Positions 1-7,278 of a stretch of DNA of 14,941 nucleotides are shown one piece after another. Below the pieces are notes generated by a model. The model was not told the origin of the DNA and did not search any database. It was given only the letters and a program-made list of their open reading frames with translations. How positions within the stretch are numbered: position 1 is the first letter of the stretch; the number at the start of each line of letters is the position of its first letter. The position numbers were made by a program, and so were the translations under genes. Source of the DNA: Acidobacteriota bacterium (GTDB lineage: Bacteria; Acidobacteriota; Blastocatellia; Pyrinomonadales; Pyrinomonadaceae); the NCBI GenBank assembly GCA_029777145.1, contig JAKOSS010000714.1, forward strand, positions 1 through 14,941, written 5' to 3'.

Positions 1-76
1 ATTCAAAATTCAAGACTCAAATGGTGAGGTCCTGGTTCTTGAATCTTGAATCTTGAGTTTTGAATCTTGAATTTGA
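1..76. repeat. Heptad (TTGANNN) inverted-repeat array upstream of the hydrogenase-linked gene
   Basis: Positions 1-20 and 53-72 are inverted copies of each other with 18 of 20 positions matching. The right side consists of five head-to-tail heptads, TTGAATC, TTGAATC, TTGAGTT, TTGAATC and TTGAATT, at 39-73. The left side carries about three reversed heptads. The array ends only a few bases before the ATG at 77, where a Shine-Dalgarno would normally lie, and no SD is visible. The transcript could fold into a long AU-rich hairpin. Function is unknown. A related array follows the same gene at 1145-1209. Confidence 0.8.
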
Positions 77-1141
77 ATGATTTCGGATCGAGCCAGAAAG
101 ATCGCCGACGCCGTCCTTTACGAAGGTTACATCCTCTATCCGTACCGGAAATCCGCGATCAAGAACCGCCACCGGTTCAACTTCGGGCTCGTCGAGCCGG
201 GCGCGGAATTCAAGACAGAAGTTATCGCCCGCGGGTCGGATTTCGGGGTCACCTTTCGCTTCCTCCAGCTACAACAAAGACAAATCGTCGACGGGTTCGG
301 AAGACAGGTTGAACGGCTCGAGACCGCTGACGGCATTTTTGAATCATGGGACGAGGCGGTCGACCACGAAGTCGTCGAAGGCGCGTTCAACTTCCCTGCG
401 GATGTTTCTACTGAAGACCTTCCGACCGGCGCGCGTTACGAGCGAAGTACCGAAGATTGCGCCGGTTCGGTGAGCGTCGTTCATGAGAGGATCGATGACG
501 CGCTGACGAAGTTCTCGGTGACGATCCGCAACGAAGGTCCGGCGACGCTGATCTCCGCACACGCCGTGATGACGATCGACTCCGGCGAGTTCCTCTCGTT
601 GCTGGAATATCCGCCCGAACTTCAGTCCGAGATCGCATCGCTCGAAAACAAGGGGTTGTTTCCCGTACTGGTCGACAAACGGACGATGCTCGCGTCGCCG
701 ATCATCATGTACGACTTTCCGGCGGTCGCGGACGAAAGCGCCGGAGACTTTTACGATCTGACGGAGATCGACGAACTGCTCGCGCTCCGCGTCCAGACGA
801 TGACGGATGCCGAAAAGAACGAGGCGCGGAATCTCGACCCGCGGGCGGCACGCGTCATCGACGCCGCCGAGCGGATTGATCTCGATGCGTTGCACGGAAC
901 CTACCGATCGACGGATCTGCCGCCCGGAACGCGTGTCCGGCTGCATCCGAAGAAGAACGCCGACGCTTTTGACGTGTTCCTCGACGGACGGATCGCGGTC
1001 GTCGAACGAGAAGAGATCGACCTCGAAGGCCGCCGGTGTTATTCGGTGATCCTTGAGGACGAAACCGAGATCGTCGCCGCGCTTGGGAAGAACGTCGGCC
1101 ACCGGTTCTTTTTCGAAGCTGGCGAGTTGGAAAGGATCTAA
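77..1141 (+). CDS. Conserved hydrogenase-cluster protein of unknown function
   Basis: This is a soluble 354-residue protein with no signal peptide or membrane segment. The N-terminus has a LYPYR motif (about residues 20-24) followed by KNRHRFNFG (29-37). The C-terminal part has a charged stretch around FDVFLDGRIAVVEREEIDLEG. I recognise this combination from conserved hypothetical proteins encoded in [NiFe]-hydrogenase gene clusters of actinobacteria and other aerobic soil bacteria; this is recall, not a search result. The next gene on the same strand is a hydrogenase maturation protease, which supports a role in hydrogenase assembly or in an auxiliary subunit. The hydrogenase structural genes would be expected upstream, outside the window. 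The ATG at 77 is chosen because the N-terminus matches the family; a heptad repeat array replaces a normal RBS. The molecular function is unknown. Confidence 0.8.
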   Translation: MISDRARKIADAVLYEGYILYPYRKSAIKNRHRFNFGLVEPGAEFKTEVIARGSDFGVTFRFLQLQQRQIVDGFGRQVERLETADGIFESWDEAVDHEVVEGAFNFPADVSTEDLPTGARYERSTEDCAGSVSVVHERIDDALTKFSVTIRNEGPATLISAHAVMTIDSGEFLSLLEYPPELQSEIASLENKGLFPVLVDKRTMLASPIIMYDFPAVADESAGDFYDLTEIDELLALRVQTMTDAEKNEARNLDPRAARVIDAAERIDLDALHGTYRSTDLPPGTRVRLHPKKNADAFDVFLDGRIAVVEREEIDLEGRRCYSVILEDETEIVAALGKNVGHRFFFEAGELERI

Positions 1142-1144
1142 CAC

Positions 1145-1209
1145 TTGATAATTGAGACTTGAGACTTGAAAAGTCAGCGAATCTCAACTGTCAATTCTCA
1201 ACTATCAAT
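1145..1209. repeat. Second heptad (TTGANNN) inverted-repeat array, between the two hydrogenase genes
   Basis: Four forward heptads (TTGATAA, TTGAGAC, TTGAGAC, TTGAAAA; 1145-1172) are separated by a 9-base spacer from four reversed heptads (1182-1209, reading ATTGATA, GTTGAGA, ATTGACA, GTTGAGA on the minus strand). The 7-base period is exact on both arms. The array fills almost all of the gap between the stop at 1141 and the GTG at 1227. As RNA it could form an AU-rich imperfect hairpin inside the presumed operon transcript. It shares the TTGA heptad architecture of the array at 1-76 but not its exact variable bases. Confidence 0.8.
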
Positions 1210-1226
1210 TAATCGTTTGATCGGAT

Positions 1227-1697
1227 GTGAAAAGAGTATTGATAGCAGGAATCGGAAACGTGTTTCACGGCGACGATGCATTCGGGTGCGAGGTCGTCAA
1301 ACTCCTACAAGCGCGCGATCTTCCCGATGACGTCGAGGTCCGCGATTTCGGGATCCGCGGATTCGATCTCGCCTTTTCGATCGCGCAACCGTACGATTTG
1401 GTGATCCTCGTCGACTGCATCCGCGCCGGCGCCGCACCGGGAACGCTGATCGTTATGGAACCGAAGATCGGACGCGCCGCGACCGTTGAGTCGCACTCGC
1501 CGACACCCGTCTCGGCGCTTGAATTGGCCGCGCAGTTCCCCGAAAAGGCCGACCGCGTCGTCATCGTCGGATGCGAACCGGAAAACACCGAATTCGGGGA
1601 CGAAATGAGCGACGCGGTCCGGCAAGCTGTTGAGAAAGCGTTGACGACCGTATTCCGGCTCATGAAAGATCAGCCGTCGCCATCAGAAAGCAGATGA
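1227..1697 (+). CDS. [NiFe]-hydrogenase maturation endopeptidase (HyaD/HybD/HycI family)
   Basis: This is a 156-residue peptidase of family M52, which cleaves the C-terminal peptide from the hydrogenase large subunit after nickel insertion. The family signature GIGNVFHGDDAFG is at residues 8-20. By alignment with E. coli HybD, the nickel-sensing ligands Glu16, Asp62 and His93 correspond to Asp17, Asp63 (LVDCI) and His90 (ESHSPTP). An Asp at the first site in place of Glu is a conservative change. DFGIRGFDL (40-48) matches the conserved D-G-x-x-G region and IVGCEPE (113-119) the C-terminal strand. The start is GTG: the overlapping ATG at 1225 reads straight into a stop. No clear SD is present; the heptad array lies just upstream. 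The large subunit it serves is not in the window. Confidence 0.93.
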   Translation: MKRVLIAGIGNVFHGDDAFGCEVVKLLQARDLPDDVEVRDFGIRGFDLAFSIAQPYDLVILVDCIRAGAAPGTLIVMEPKIGRAATVESHSPTPVSALELAAQFPEKADRVVIVGCEPENTEFGDEMSDAVRQAVEKALTTVFRLMKDQPSPSESR

Positions 1698-1717
1698 GAA
1701 CGGTCACGGCCGTCTCT
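1697..1717. terminator. Possible shared terminator hairpin between convergent genes
   Basis: The arms AGAACGG (1697-1703) and CCGT-c-TCT (1710-1717) can pair over 7 bp with one bulged C, leaving a 6-base loop. The hairpin overlaps the stop codons of both convergent genes and is followed on the plus strand by a T-rich stretch (ATTTCTT). The stem is short and the T-tract is interrupted, so this is only a candidate. Confidence 0.3.
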
Positions 1718-3737
1718 ATTTCTTGCCCTTTCTCAGCAACCGGCGAACCGTAAGCCGCGTGGTAAATTTTGCCTCACTCACCTTGTTCCGCGTCGAAACC
1801 GCCAGACGCACGCCCCGATTTTCTTTGACGCCCTTATCGACTGAGCCCGGCGGGCCGGGTGCAGTCACGGTGTTTTCCTCGATCGCTGTCGCAGGATCCG
1901 CCGGCGACATCACTTCGACCAAAAGGCTCGTATCGTCGGGTTCGAAGAGGAACGTGTTCGCCGTCAACCTTTTGATCTCTTTGTCAGAATGGAAAAATGC
2001 CGTGATCGTCTCAGGTCGTTGAGTTTCGATCAGATCGGTTACCAGAAACGTTCCCGGCGCGGTGAACTCGAACGTCCGCTCGAATTTTCTGACGCCGAGT
2101 TCAGGCTCGTACGCGGCGGTCAGATCGGCGACGACCGATACGCCTTTTGAGGTCAGCTTCACCGCGGAAAGTCGTATTTCGTTGAGGCGTTCGTACGGAA
2201 TGTCCACCCAGACGTCGTGACCTTTCCCTTCCCTGTTCTGGCCCTTGCCGTCAAACACGACGGTGTTGTGGTGTTCAGTCAACGGCACGCCGGCGTAACC
2301 TGAATCTCCCGTCAGATACTTTCCGTTCGCCCAAATTATGAAACTTCCGGCATCCGGATGCGCGTGACCGCTCGAGAGCCGCCATTCGGGGAAATTTCGA
2401 AGCCCCTCGAGAGCAGACTTCCCTTCCGGCGGACCGGCTTTGAATGAAAATGCGGTCGCGTCGTCAGCCCAACCGGATCGCCAGAAGACGACTTCGTGAT
2501 CCTGAAAATAATGAAAAGTCGGCTGGTTATTGATCGGCACCGCTCGAATCGACGGATCGTACCAAATAAATGTCCAATACTCCTCCGCGTTTACCTGATT
2601 CTTCGATTTGAGCCAGTTCGCGATCCCCTGAGACTCACCGCTGTTGTAGCGCGAGGCGAGGTGATAAAGGATGTTGTAGTTCGTTCGAAACCTTCCATCG
2701 ATGCGTTCCCGTTCGTAATCATCTCCGGAACGCGAACGCGTGATCGGACCGGCATAAATATCGCCGTAATCGAAATTGAATTCCCCGCCCGGCAGCGTCG
2801 AATGGGCAACATAGGTCGCCGCGCTCTTGAGGCCCGGAGTCGTCTGGTAAAGGTCTTCTCCGGTTGAATGGAGATGGGCGTCGAGATAATGGATTATCCA
2901 CGGCGTCGAGAAGATCCAGTACTCCATTCCCTCGTAGTAGTATCCGTCCTTTGAGTAGGTCGCGAGGACACGATCAAAAATCGCGCGCGACAATGCCGCC
3001 CAGTCCTTTGCGTCGTCGGCCTCGCCCATCAAAGCATATGCCGTAACCGCCAGTCCCGAGATCGGAATGAACGTATGGTTCTGTGAGTAGGCGTAGGTTT
3101 TGCCGCGACGCGGCTTGAAAAACTCGTACATCAAGCGGGCCTGAACTGTCAGTTTCGCGCGGTATTTGTCGCGTTCCGCTTGGGTCAGATCGTGGTAAAG
3201 AAGATCGTACGCCCATCCCATGCCGTAGAGAAGATGTCCCGCTGCGAGATCGACGTTCGGCTTGTTGTTGGAGTATCCCCAGATCTCATACGAGACCGCC
3301 GCATCCATGTATTTCTTCGCGGCGACGAGATATTTCTTGTCGCCGGTCATCTTGTAAATGAATGCGGCTTCGGCAATTCCCAGTCCGACCTCATTTTGCG
3401 CGCGACGAGTCTCGGCGGGCGGCGGCGGCGGCTCGACCGACAATGCCCTGACCCTCCTGATCGCGGTCTGCCACAGGGTATCCTGCACCTTGGCCTTTGC
3501 TTTGAGTGCGTCGATCTCGGCTTGCGTTACGAAAACCCGCGGATGCACGCCTTCGAGTTCAGGCTTCAGCGCCGACGGCTTCGATCTCATGACCGCGACC
3601 AGCGGGTGTTCGCCTTTCAGCTTGTCACTTTTTTCATTTTCCTTCTCAAGTTCACGACTGTCCTGACCAAAGGATGGGAGTCCGGCGACGCCGATCAAAA
3701 GCAGGACAAAAACGACAACGAGCTTCAGTTTGCGCAT
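1716..3737 (-). CDS. Secreted heparinase II/III-type polysaccharide lyase
   Basis: A predicted 673-residue exported lyase. The signal peptide MRKLKLVVVFVLLLIGVAG-LPSFGQ comes first, then an N-terminal alpha/alpha-toroid starting with HPRVFVTQAEIDAL, typical of the heparinase II / oligoalginate lyase superfamily (PL15/PL17/PL21-like). Likely catalytic residues are His221 in SQNHTFIP, a Tyr in DGYYYEGMEYW (266-273) and His458 in SGHAHPDAGSF. Likely metal ligands are His460, Asp478 (TGDSGY) and a His in EHHNT (489-490), arranged as in Pedobacter heparinase II. The C-terminal half would be the beta-sandwich of that fold. These enzymes beta-eliminate uronic-acid-containing glycans to 4,5-unsaturated sugars. 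Start at 3737 was chosen to place the signal peptide at the N-terminus; ATG 3746 is also possible. The gene lies 17 bp after the SDR gene, as last gene of that set. The exact substrate (alginate, glucuronan or a GAG) cannot be read from sequence. Confidence 0.88.
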   Translation of the reverse strand: MRKLKLVVVFVLLLIGVAGLPSFGQDSRELEKENEKSDKLKGEHPLVAVMRSKPSALKPELEGVHPRVFVTQAEIDALKAKAKVQDTLWQTAIRRVRALSVEPPPPPAETRRAQNEVGLGIAEAAFIYKMTGDKKYLVAAKKYMDAAVSYEIWGYSNNKPNVDLAAGHLLYGMGWAYDLLYHDLTQAERDKYRAKLTVQARLMYEFFKPRRGKTYAYSQNHTFIPISGLAVTAYALMGEADDAKDWAALSRAIFDRVLATYSKDGYYYEGMEYWIFSTPWIIHYLDAHLHSTGEDLYQTTPGLKSAATYVAHSTLPGGEFNFDYGDIYAGPITRSRSGDDYERERIDGRFRTNYNILYHLASRYNSGESQGIANWLKSKNQVNAEEYWTFIWYDPSIRAVPINNQPTFHYFQDHEVVFWRSGWADDATAFSFKAGPPEGKSALEGLRNFPEWRLSSGHAHPDAGSFIIWANGKYLTGDSGYAGVPLTEHHNTVVFDGKGQNREGKGHDVWVDIPYERLNEIRLSAVKLTSKGVSVVADLTAAYEPELGVRKFERTFEFTAPGTFLVTDLIETQRPETITAFFHSDKEIKRLTANTFLFEPDDTSLLVEVMSPADPATAIEENTVTAPGPPGSVDKGVKENRGVRLAVSTRNKVSEAKFTTRLTVRRLLRKGKK

Positions 3738-3754
3738 GATTTCCATTTCCCGAA

Positions 3755-4531
3755 TCAGTCCATCAAAAGTCCGCCGTTGATCTCGATCGTCTCGCCGCAA
3801 AGATAACTCGCCGCATCGGATGCGAGAAAGGCGATCACGCTCGCGACCTCGGAAGGACTTCCTTCGCGGCCCATCGGAATCGCCTTGCGTAGGTTCTGCA
3901 TCACTTCGGACGTCGTGAATGTTTCATGATATGGCGTGTCGATGACGCCCGGTGAAACCGCGTTGACGCGGATCCCCTGCGCGGCAAATTCCTTAGCGAG
4001 CCCCTTCGTCATCGTCAGCATCGCCGCCTTCGCCGACGAGTAATGGATCGAACCGAGCGCTCCGCCGTTCCGCGCGGCGATCGAAGTGACGTTGACGATC
4101 ACCCCTTTGCCTTTCTCGAGCATCTTTGGAATTACGGCTTTGGCGGCGAAGAATCCGCTGGTCGCATTCAGATTCATCACTTCATTCCAGCGCGACTCGG
4201 TAAGCTCAAGCGTTCGGAGCCGTTCGACCAGCGAACCCGCGTTGTTGACGAGGATATCGACCGGACCAAGCTTCGCTTCGACTTCCCGCACCATGGTCTC
4301 GATCGCGCCGTCCTCTGTGACGTCGACCTGTAATGCGATCGCCCGTGCCCCGGAAACGCCGAATGCCGAGATCGCCGCGACCGCTTGTTCGGCGCCGGCA
4401 CCGTTCTTGTGATACGTCAGGCCGACCGAAGCTCCGAGCTTTCCGAAGAGTTCGGCTGTTGCCCGGCCGATCCCGCTCGAGGCGCCGGTGACGAGAACCA
4501 CCTTTCCCGTAAAATCAAAAAAGTCTTCCAT
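3755..4531 (-). CDS. SDR-family oxidoreductase, probable DEH (unsaturated uronate) reductase
   Basis: A classical short-chain dehydrogenase/reductase of 258 residues. The cofactor loop TGASSGIG is at 15-22, NNAG at 96-99, and the catalytic tetrad is Asn122 (LNATSG), Ser150, Tyr164 and Lys168 (YSSAK). The end CGETIEINGGLLMD is the usual SDR dimer region. Most annotation pipelines would call it FabG-like. Here it sits 5 bp downstream of a hexuronate-type transporter and 17 bp upstream of a lyase, and a KdgF-like cupin is in the same locus. I therefore infer reduction of 4-deoxy-L-erythro-5-hexoseulose uronate (DEH) to 2-keto-3-deoxygluconate, as done by the A1-R-type reductases of alginate degraders. 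The alternative is a KduD-like 2-keto-3-deoxygluconate dehydrogenase, but its partner KduI is not present. The best SD-like stretch (AAGGAG) lies inside the end of the transporter gene, about 14 bases from the ATG, suggesting translational coupling. Confidence 0.85.
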   Translation of the reverse strand: MEDFFDFTGKVVLVTGASSGIGRATAELFGKLGASVGLTYHKNGAGAEQAVAAISAFGVSGARAIALQVDVTEDGAIETMVREVEAKLGPVDILVNNAGSLVERLRTLELTESRWNEVMNLNATSGFFAAKAVIPKMLEKGKGVIVNVTSIAARNGGALGSIHYSSAKAAMLTMTKGLAKEFAAQGIRVNAVSPGVIDTPYHETFTTSEVMQNLRKAIPMGREGSPSEVASVIAFLASDAASYLCGETIEINGGLLMD

Positions 4532-4536
4532 TTTGT

Positions 4537-5880
4537 TTATGCATTCTCCTTCAGTTCATTGAGTGAAACCCTCTCGATCCGACCCGTCAGCCAAAACAGG
4601 ATCACCGTTCCAACCGGTGCAAGAATTCCCGCGGTGACGAGAATCGGAGTGTACGAAAAATTGTCAACGACCCAACCGGTCGTAAAAATGAAGATCATCG
4701 AACCGATGCCGGCACCCGTTCCGCCGAGTCCGGCGACCGATCCTACGGCCTCCGCCGGGAAAAAGTCGCTCGGCAGGGTCTGAACGTTGTTGATCCAGAC
4801 CTGAAACCCGAAAAGCACCGTGCCGATCAATGCCAGGGCGGCGATCGCGTCCGGCGTGAAGGCCGCGATTATCCCGGCCGGCATCAACAGCGCCGCGAAA
4901 GCGATGACAACTTTGCGGGCCGCGTTCACCGACCAACCGCGACCGATCAGGAAGCCTGAGAGCCAGCCTCCAAAGAGACTGCCGGCATCGGCGGCAACAT
5001 AAGGCACCCACGCGAACAGCCCGATCTGTTTCAGGTCGAAGCCGTGGACCCGGCTCAGATAAAGCGGCAGCCACGTGATATAGAGCCACCAAACCGGATC
5101 GACCAGGAACCGCGCGATCACGATCGCCCACGTCTTCCGCAACCGCAGGAGTTGGAACCAGCCGATCGTCTCGGGGCGGGATGTCGATCGGCTCTCGGCC
5201 GCATCGGCCGTCCCTTCGCCTTCCCGAATTACCACAAGTTCGTTCTTTGTCAGCCACTTGTGGTTTTCAGGCCGATCGTAAGTTATCAACCAAGCGACCA
5301 GCCAGACGAAACCCAAGAGTCCCGTCACGACAAACACTTCCTGCCAGTGTCCGAAGTACGTATATAGCCCAACGATGATCGGTGGTGCGACGATCGATCC
5401 GATCGCCGCTCCGCTGTTGAAGATCGCCATGCCCAAGGCACGCTGTCGTGCGGGGAACCACGTGGCGACCGTCTTCGCCGCTCCGGGCCAGTTGCCTGCC
5501 TCGCCGAGGCCGAGCAGAAATCGAAAGGCGCTGAGGCTCTTGATCCCGACCGAAAAGGCATGTGCCATGGCGGCGACGGACCACACGACGATCGATGCCG
5601 TAAACCCCTTCTTGATGCCGACGCGGTCGTACAGCTTGCCTGAAAGGCTTTGGCTGATCGTATATGCCAGCAAAAACCAGGTGGCGATACCTCCGAATTC
5701 GGTGTTGGTCAAATTCAGGTCCGTGGTTATGACCGGTGCAAGCACCGAAATCGTCAAGCGGTCGATATAATTGATCAGCGTTGCGAAAAAGATCAGACCA
5801 ACGATCAGCCAGCGAAGGCCGCGGAGCTTGAATCCACCGTCGGTGCCGCGATCCTCAAGCGTCAAATTGGGTTCTTGCAT
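4537..5880 (-). CDS. MFS hexuronate-type transporter (ACS family, ExuT-like)
   Basis: A 447-residue inner-membrane carrier of the anion:cation symporter family of MFS proteins, which includes ExuT (hexuronates) and GudP (glucarate). About 12 hydrophobic segments are visible. The first-helix motif NYIDRLTISVLAP (37-49) and RFLLGLGEAGNWPGA (120-134) are characteristic of this family. A hydrophilic central loop lies at about 200-245. The probable cargo is a monomeric uronate, most likely the unsaturated sugar made by the locus lyases, because the cupin and reductase that would act next lack signal peptides and are cytoplasmic. A good SD (AGGA within GCAGGAAACC) precedes the ATG. It is the first of three closely packed genes (5 bp to the SDR) and lies 85 bp after the LacI-family regulator gene on the same strand. 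No convincing promoter was seen in that 85-bp gap. Confidence 0.92.
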   Translation of the reverse strand: MQEPNLTLEDRGTDGGFKLRGLRWLIVGLIFFATLINYIDRLTISVLAPVITTDLNLTNTEFGGIATWFLLAYTISQSLSGKLYDRVGIKKGFTASIVVWSVAAMAHAFSVGIKSLSAFRFLLGLGEAGNWPGAAKTVATWFPARQRALGMAIFNSGAAIGSIVAPPIIVGLYTYFGHWQEVFVVTGLLGFVWLVAWLITYDRPENHKWLTKNELVVIREGEGTADAAESRSTSRPETIGWFQLLRLRKTWAIVIARFLVDPVWWLYITWLPLYLSRVHGFDLKQIGLFAWVPYVAADAGSLFGGWLSGFLIGRGWSVNAARKVVIAFAALLMPAGIIAAFTPDAIAALALIGTVLFGFQVWINNVQTLPSDFFPAEAVGSVAGLGGTGAGIGSMIFIFTTGWVVDNFSYTPILVTAGILAPVGTVILFWLTGRIERVSLNELKENA

Positions 5881-5965
5881 TGGTTTCCTGCCTGCCGTAA
5901 AAATGCGCGAAATTCTGTAAGCCGTCGGTGATTCTTTGCCAGTATCGAAGCGGCGTGGCCGCAGA

Positions 5966-7042
5966 TCAGGCGATTTGCGATCCCGACGACTCGCGTCTCA
6001 CCAATTCGCAGTTCAAGGTCCGTTCACGCCGGTTGATGTCTTCTTCGCTTTGGATCCGTTCGAGGAGCAATTCCGCGGCGATTGCCCCTTCGAGCGCCAT
6101 CGGCTGCCGAACCGTCGTCAATGACGGCGACATACGGGCCGCCATCGGAATGTCGTCGAAACCGACGATGGCGATCTCATCCGGGATATTGAGCCGGGCA
6201 TCCTTGATCGCGCGCATTGCACCGATGGCGGTAAAGTCGTTTCGGGCGAACACCGCCGTCGGCGGGTCGGCCAGCGAAAGCAACCGGTTCATGCTCTCGA
6301 AACCGATCTCTTCCGTGGAGTAGCCCGAAATTCCCACATCTTCGTTTTCGTGTCCGACGACGAGCCGCTCGTCGAGCGGGATCGAAAAATGAGCGTGCGC
6401 GTCACGATACCCGCGCAGTCGTTTCAAATTTGCACCGGATCGCAGGTTCGCTCCGATGAACGCGATTCTTCGGTGCCCGAGATCGATCAGATGCCGTGTC
6501 GCTTCAAAACCTCCGGTCAGGCTGTCGGCCGAAACCAGATCAACGTTCGGATGCCGGAAATCCCGTCCGATCACGACGACCGGGAGACCGCTGTCCGCGA
6601 TTCGTTCCAGATATCGGTCGCCGCTCCGGCTTGACCGTGTCGCGACGATGACGCCGTCGACATTGTGATTTGTCAGTGCTTCGAAGGCGACGACGTCTTC
6701 GGTCTCACTCTGCTCGCTGATGCATATGAAAAGATTGAACCCCCGATCCAAAAGTGTTGCGCGGACCGATCGTGCGAGTTCCGTCGAGTAAGGATTCGAA
6801 ATATCGCCCAGGACGAGACCAACGGTTTCGGTACATTGGCGTTTCAAGCTTCGAGCCAGACCGTTTCGGCGATAATTGAGATCCTTGACCGCCTGCATCA
6901 CCTTTCGGCGCGTTTCGTCGCTGACATATCCGCCGCCGTTGATAACCCGGGAGACGGTCATCGCGGTGACGCCTACCGCCGCCGCGATGTCGTTGAGAGT
7001 GACCTGCCGTTTGCCCGGCTTTCTTACTCGTGAACGGTTCAT
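5966..7042 (-). CDS. LacI-family transcriptional regulator
   Basis: A 358-residue LacI/GalR repressor. The N-terminal helix-turn-helix VTLNDIAAAVGVTAMTVSRV (14-33) is followed by a hinge region (NGLARSLKR, 60-68) and a periplasmic-binding-like sensor domain from about residue 73 (GLVLGDISNPYSTELAR) to the C-terminus (IVGFDDIPMAARMSPSLTTVRQP, typical of the family). It lies at the head of the transporter-SDR-lyase set, so the effector is probably a uronate or a catabolic intermediate such as KDG; this is inferred from context. A perfect CG-centred palindrome lies 9 bases before the start codon, directly after a sigma70-like -10 box, so the gene is probably autoregulated. No Shine-Dalgarno is apparent, and the predicted 5' leader is only about 14 bases. 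Confidence 0.93.
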   Translation of the reverse strand: MNRSRVRKPGKRQVTLNDIAAAVGVTAMTVSRVINGGGYVSDETRRKVMQAVKDLNYRRNGLARSLKRQCTETVGLVLGDISNPYSTELARSVRATLLDRGFNLFICISEQSETEDVVAFEALTNHNVDGVIVATRSSRSGDRYLERIADSGLPVVVIGRDFRHPNVDLVSADSLTGGFEATRHLIDLGHRRIAFIGANLRSGANLKRLRGYRDAHAHFSIPLDERLVVGHENEDVGISGYSTEEIGFESMNRLLSLADPPTAVFARNDFTAIGAMRAIKDARLNIPDEIAIVGFDDIPMAARMSPSLTTVRQPMALEGAIAAELLLERIQSEEDINRRERTLNCELVRRESSGSQIA

Positions 7043-7051
7043 ATCACGTAT

Positions 7052-7063
7052 GTTAACGTTAAC
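7052..7063. promoter_or_regulatory. LacI-type operator palindrome
   Basis: GTTAACGTTAAC is a perfect 12-bp palindrome with the central CG characteristic of LacI-family operators. It starts immediately after the predicted -10 box of the regulator's own promoter, covering the expected transcription start, a classical repressor position. A related but imperfect site with the same AACGTT core lies at 7278-7294 at the start of the divergent ROK transcript. Confidence 0.75.
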
Positions 7064-7092
7064 TTTCTACCACGGACGCTCGAAGTTGACAA
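7064..7092 (-). promoter_or_regulatory. Sigma70-like promoter of the LacI-family gene
   Basis: On the minus strand the -35 box TTGTCA (7092-7087) is separated by exactly 17 bases from the -10 box TAGAAA (7069-7064). Transcription would start near 7057, inside the palindrome at 7052-7063. Four or five positions of each hexamer match the consensus. Confidence 0.55.
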
Positions 7093-7249
7093 ATGCCGGG
7101 CAGAATATTGCGAATTGCCGTTCGGAATCACCGGGTAAATTGGTAAATCCAATTCGGATCGCTCGCCTCAGGCATCTCGTTCTGAACTCCACCGGACGGG
7201 CGAAAGGCAGACGGAATGGGGCGAAAACGACATTCCGCAAAAAAGACGC
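7093..7249. other. Central part of the divergent intergenic region, with one inverted repeat
   Basis: No gene is apparent here. The region is AT-richer than the flanking genes. It contains a perfect inverted repeat AATTGG-TAAAT-CCAATT (7138-7154), overlapped by an 11-base sequence AATCCAATTCG (7146-7156) that recurs exactly at 7258-7268 inside the ROK promoter. A looser similar element, GCGAATTGCCGTTCGG, lies at 7110-7125. These may be auxiliary regulator sites. Confidence 0.5.
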
Positions 7250-7278
7250 TTGACGCGAATCCAATTCGCACGTAATAT
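7250..7278 (+). promoter_or_regulatory. Sigma70-like promoter of the ROK regulator gene
   Basis: The -35 box TTGACG (7250-7255) and -10 box TAATAT (7273-7278) are separated by the optimal 17 bases, making this the best promoter match in the window. Transcription would start near 7285, giving a leader of about 139 bases before the ATG at 7424. Confidence 0.65.
7255..7269. promoter_or_regulatory. Palindrome inside the ROK promoter spacer (candidate operator)
   Basis: GCGAAT-CCA-ATTCGC is a perfect inverted repeat with 6-bp arms, lying between the -35 and -10 boxes of the predicted promoter. A protein bound here would block RNA polymerase. Which of the two regulators would bind it is unknown. 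Confidence 0.5.

Noticed and set aside
344..1144. Minus-strand 266-codon reading frame opposite the hydrogenase-linked gene
   Set aside because: Shadow frame in GC-rich coding DNA. The composition is rich in Arg, Asp and Val with no recognisable domain, and the plus strand carries a recognisable conserved protein.
1..1209. CRISPR array
   Set aside because: The repeats are 7-base head-to-tail units in inverted arms without spacers of 25-40 bases, and no cas gene is present.
3738..3800. N-terminal extension of the heparinase-like lyase by 21 residues
   Set aside because: The extension overlaps the end of the SDR gene and would place a hydrophilic, charged segment before a clear signal peptide. 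The start at 3737 (or 3746) is better.
3180..3806. Plus-strand 208-codon reading frame opposite the lyase
   Set aside because: Antisense shadow of the lyase N-terminus. It has no RBS and no recognisable motif.
5881..5965. Separate promoter for the transporter-SDR-lyase genes
   Set aside because: The best pair on the minus strand is CTGGCA-17-TACAGA, with too few consensus matches. The genes are probably transcribed from the promoter of the LacI-family gene, but this is not proven.
7086..7091. Consensus TTGACA on the plus strand as a -35 box
   Set aside because: No -10-like hexamer lies 16-18 bases downstream. The overlapping minus-strand TTGTCA has a correctly spaced partner.
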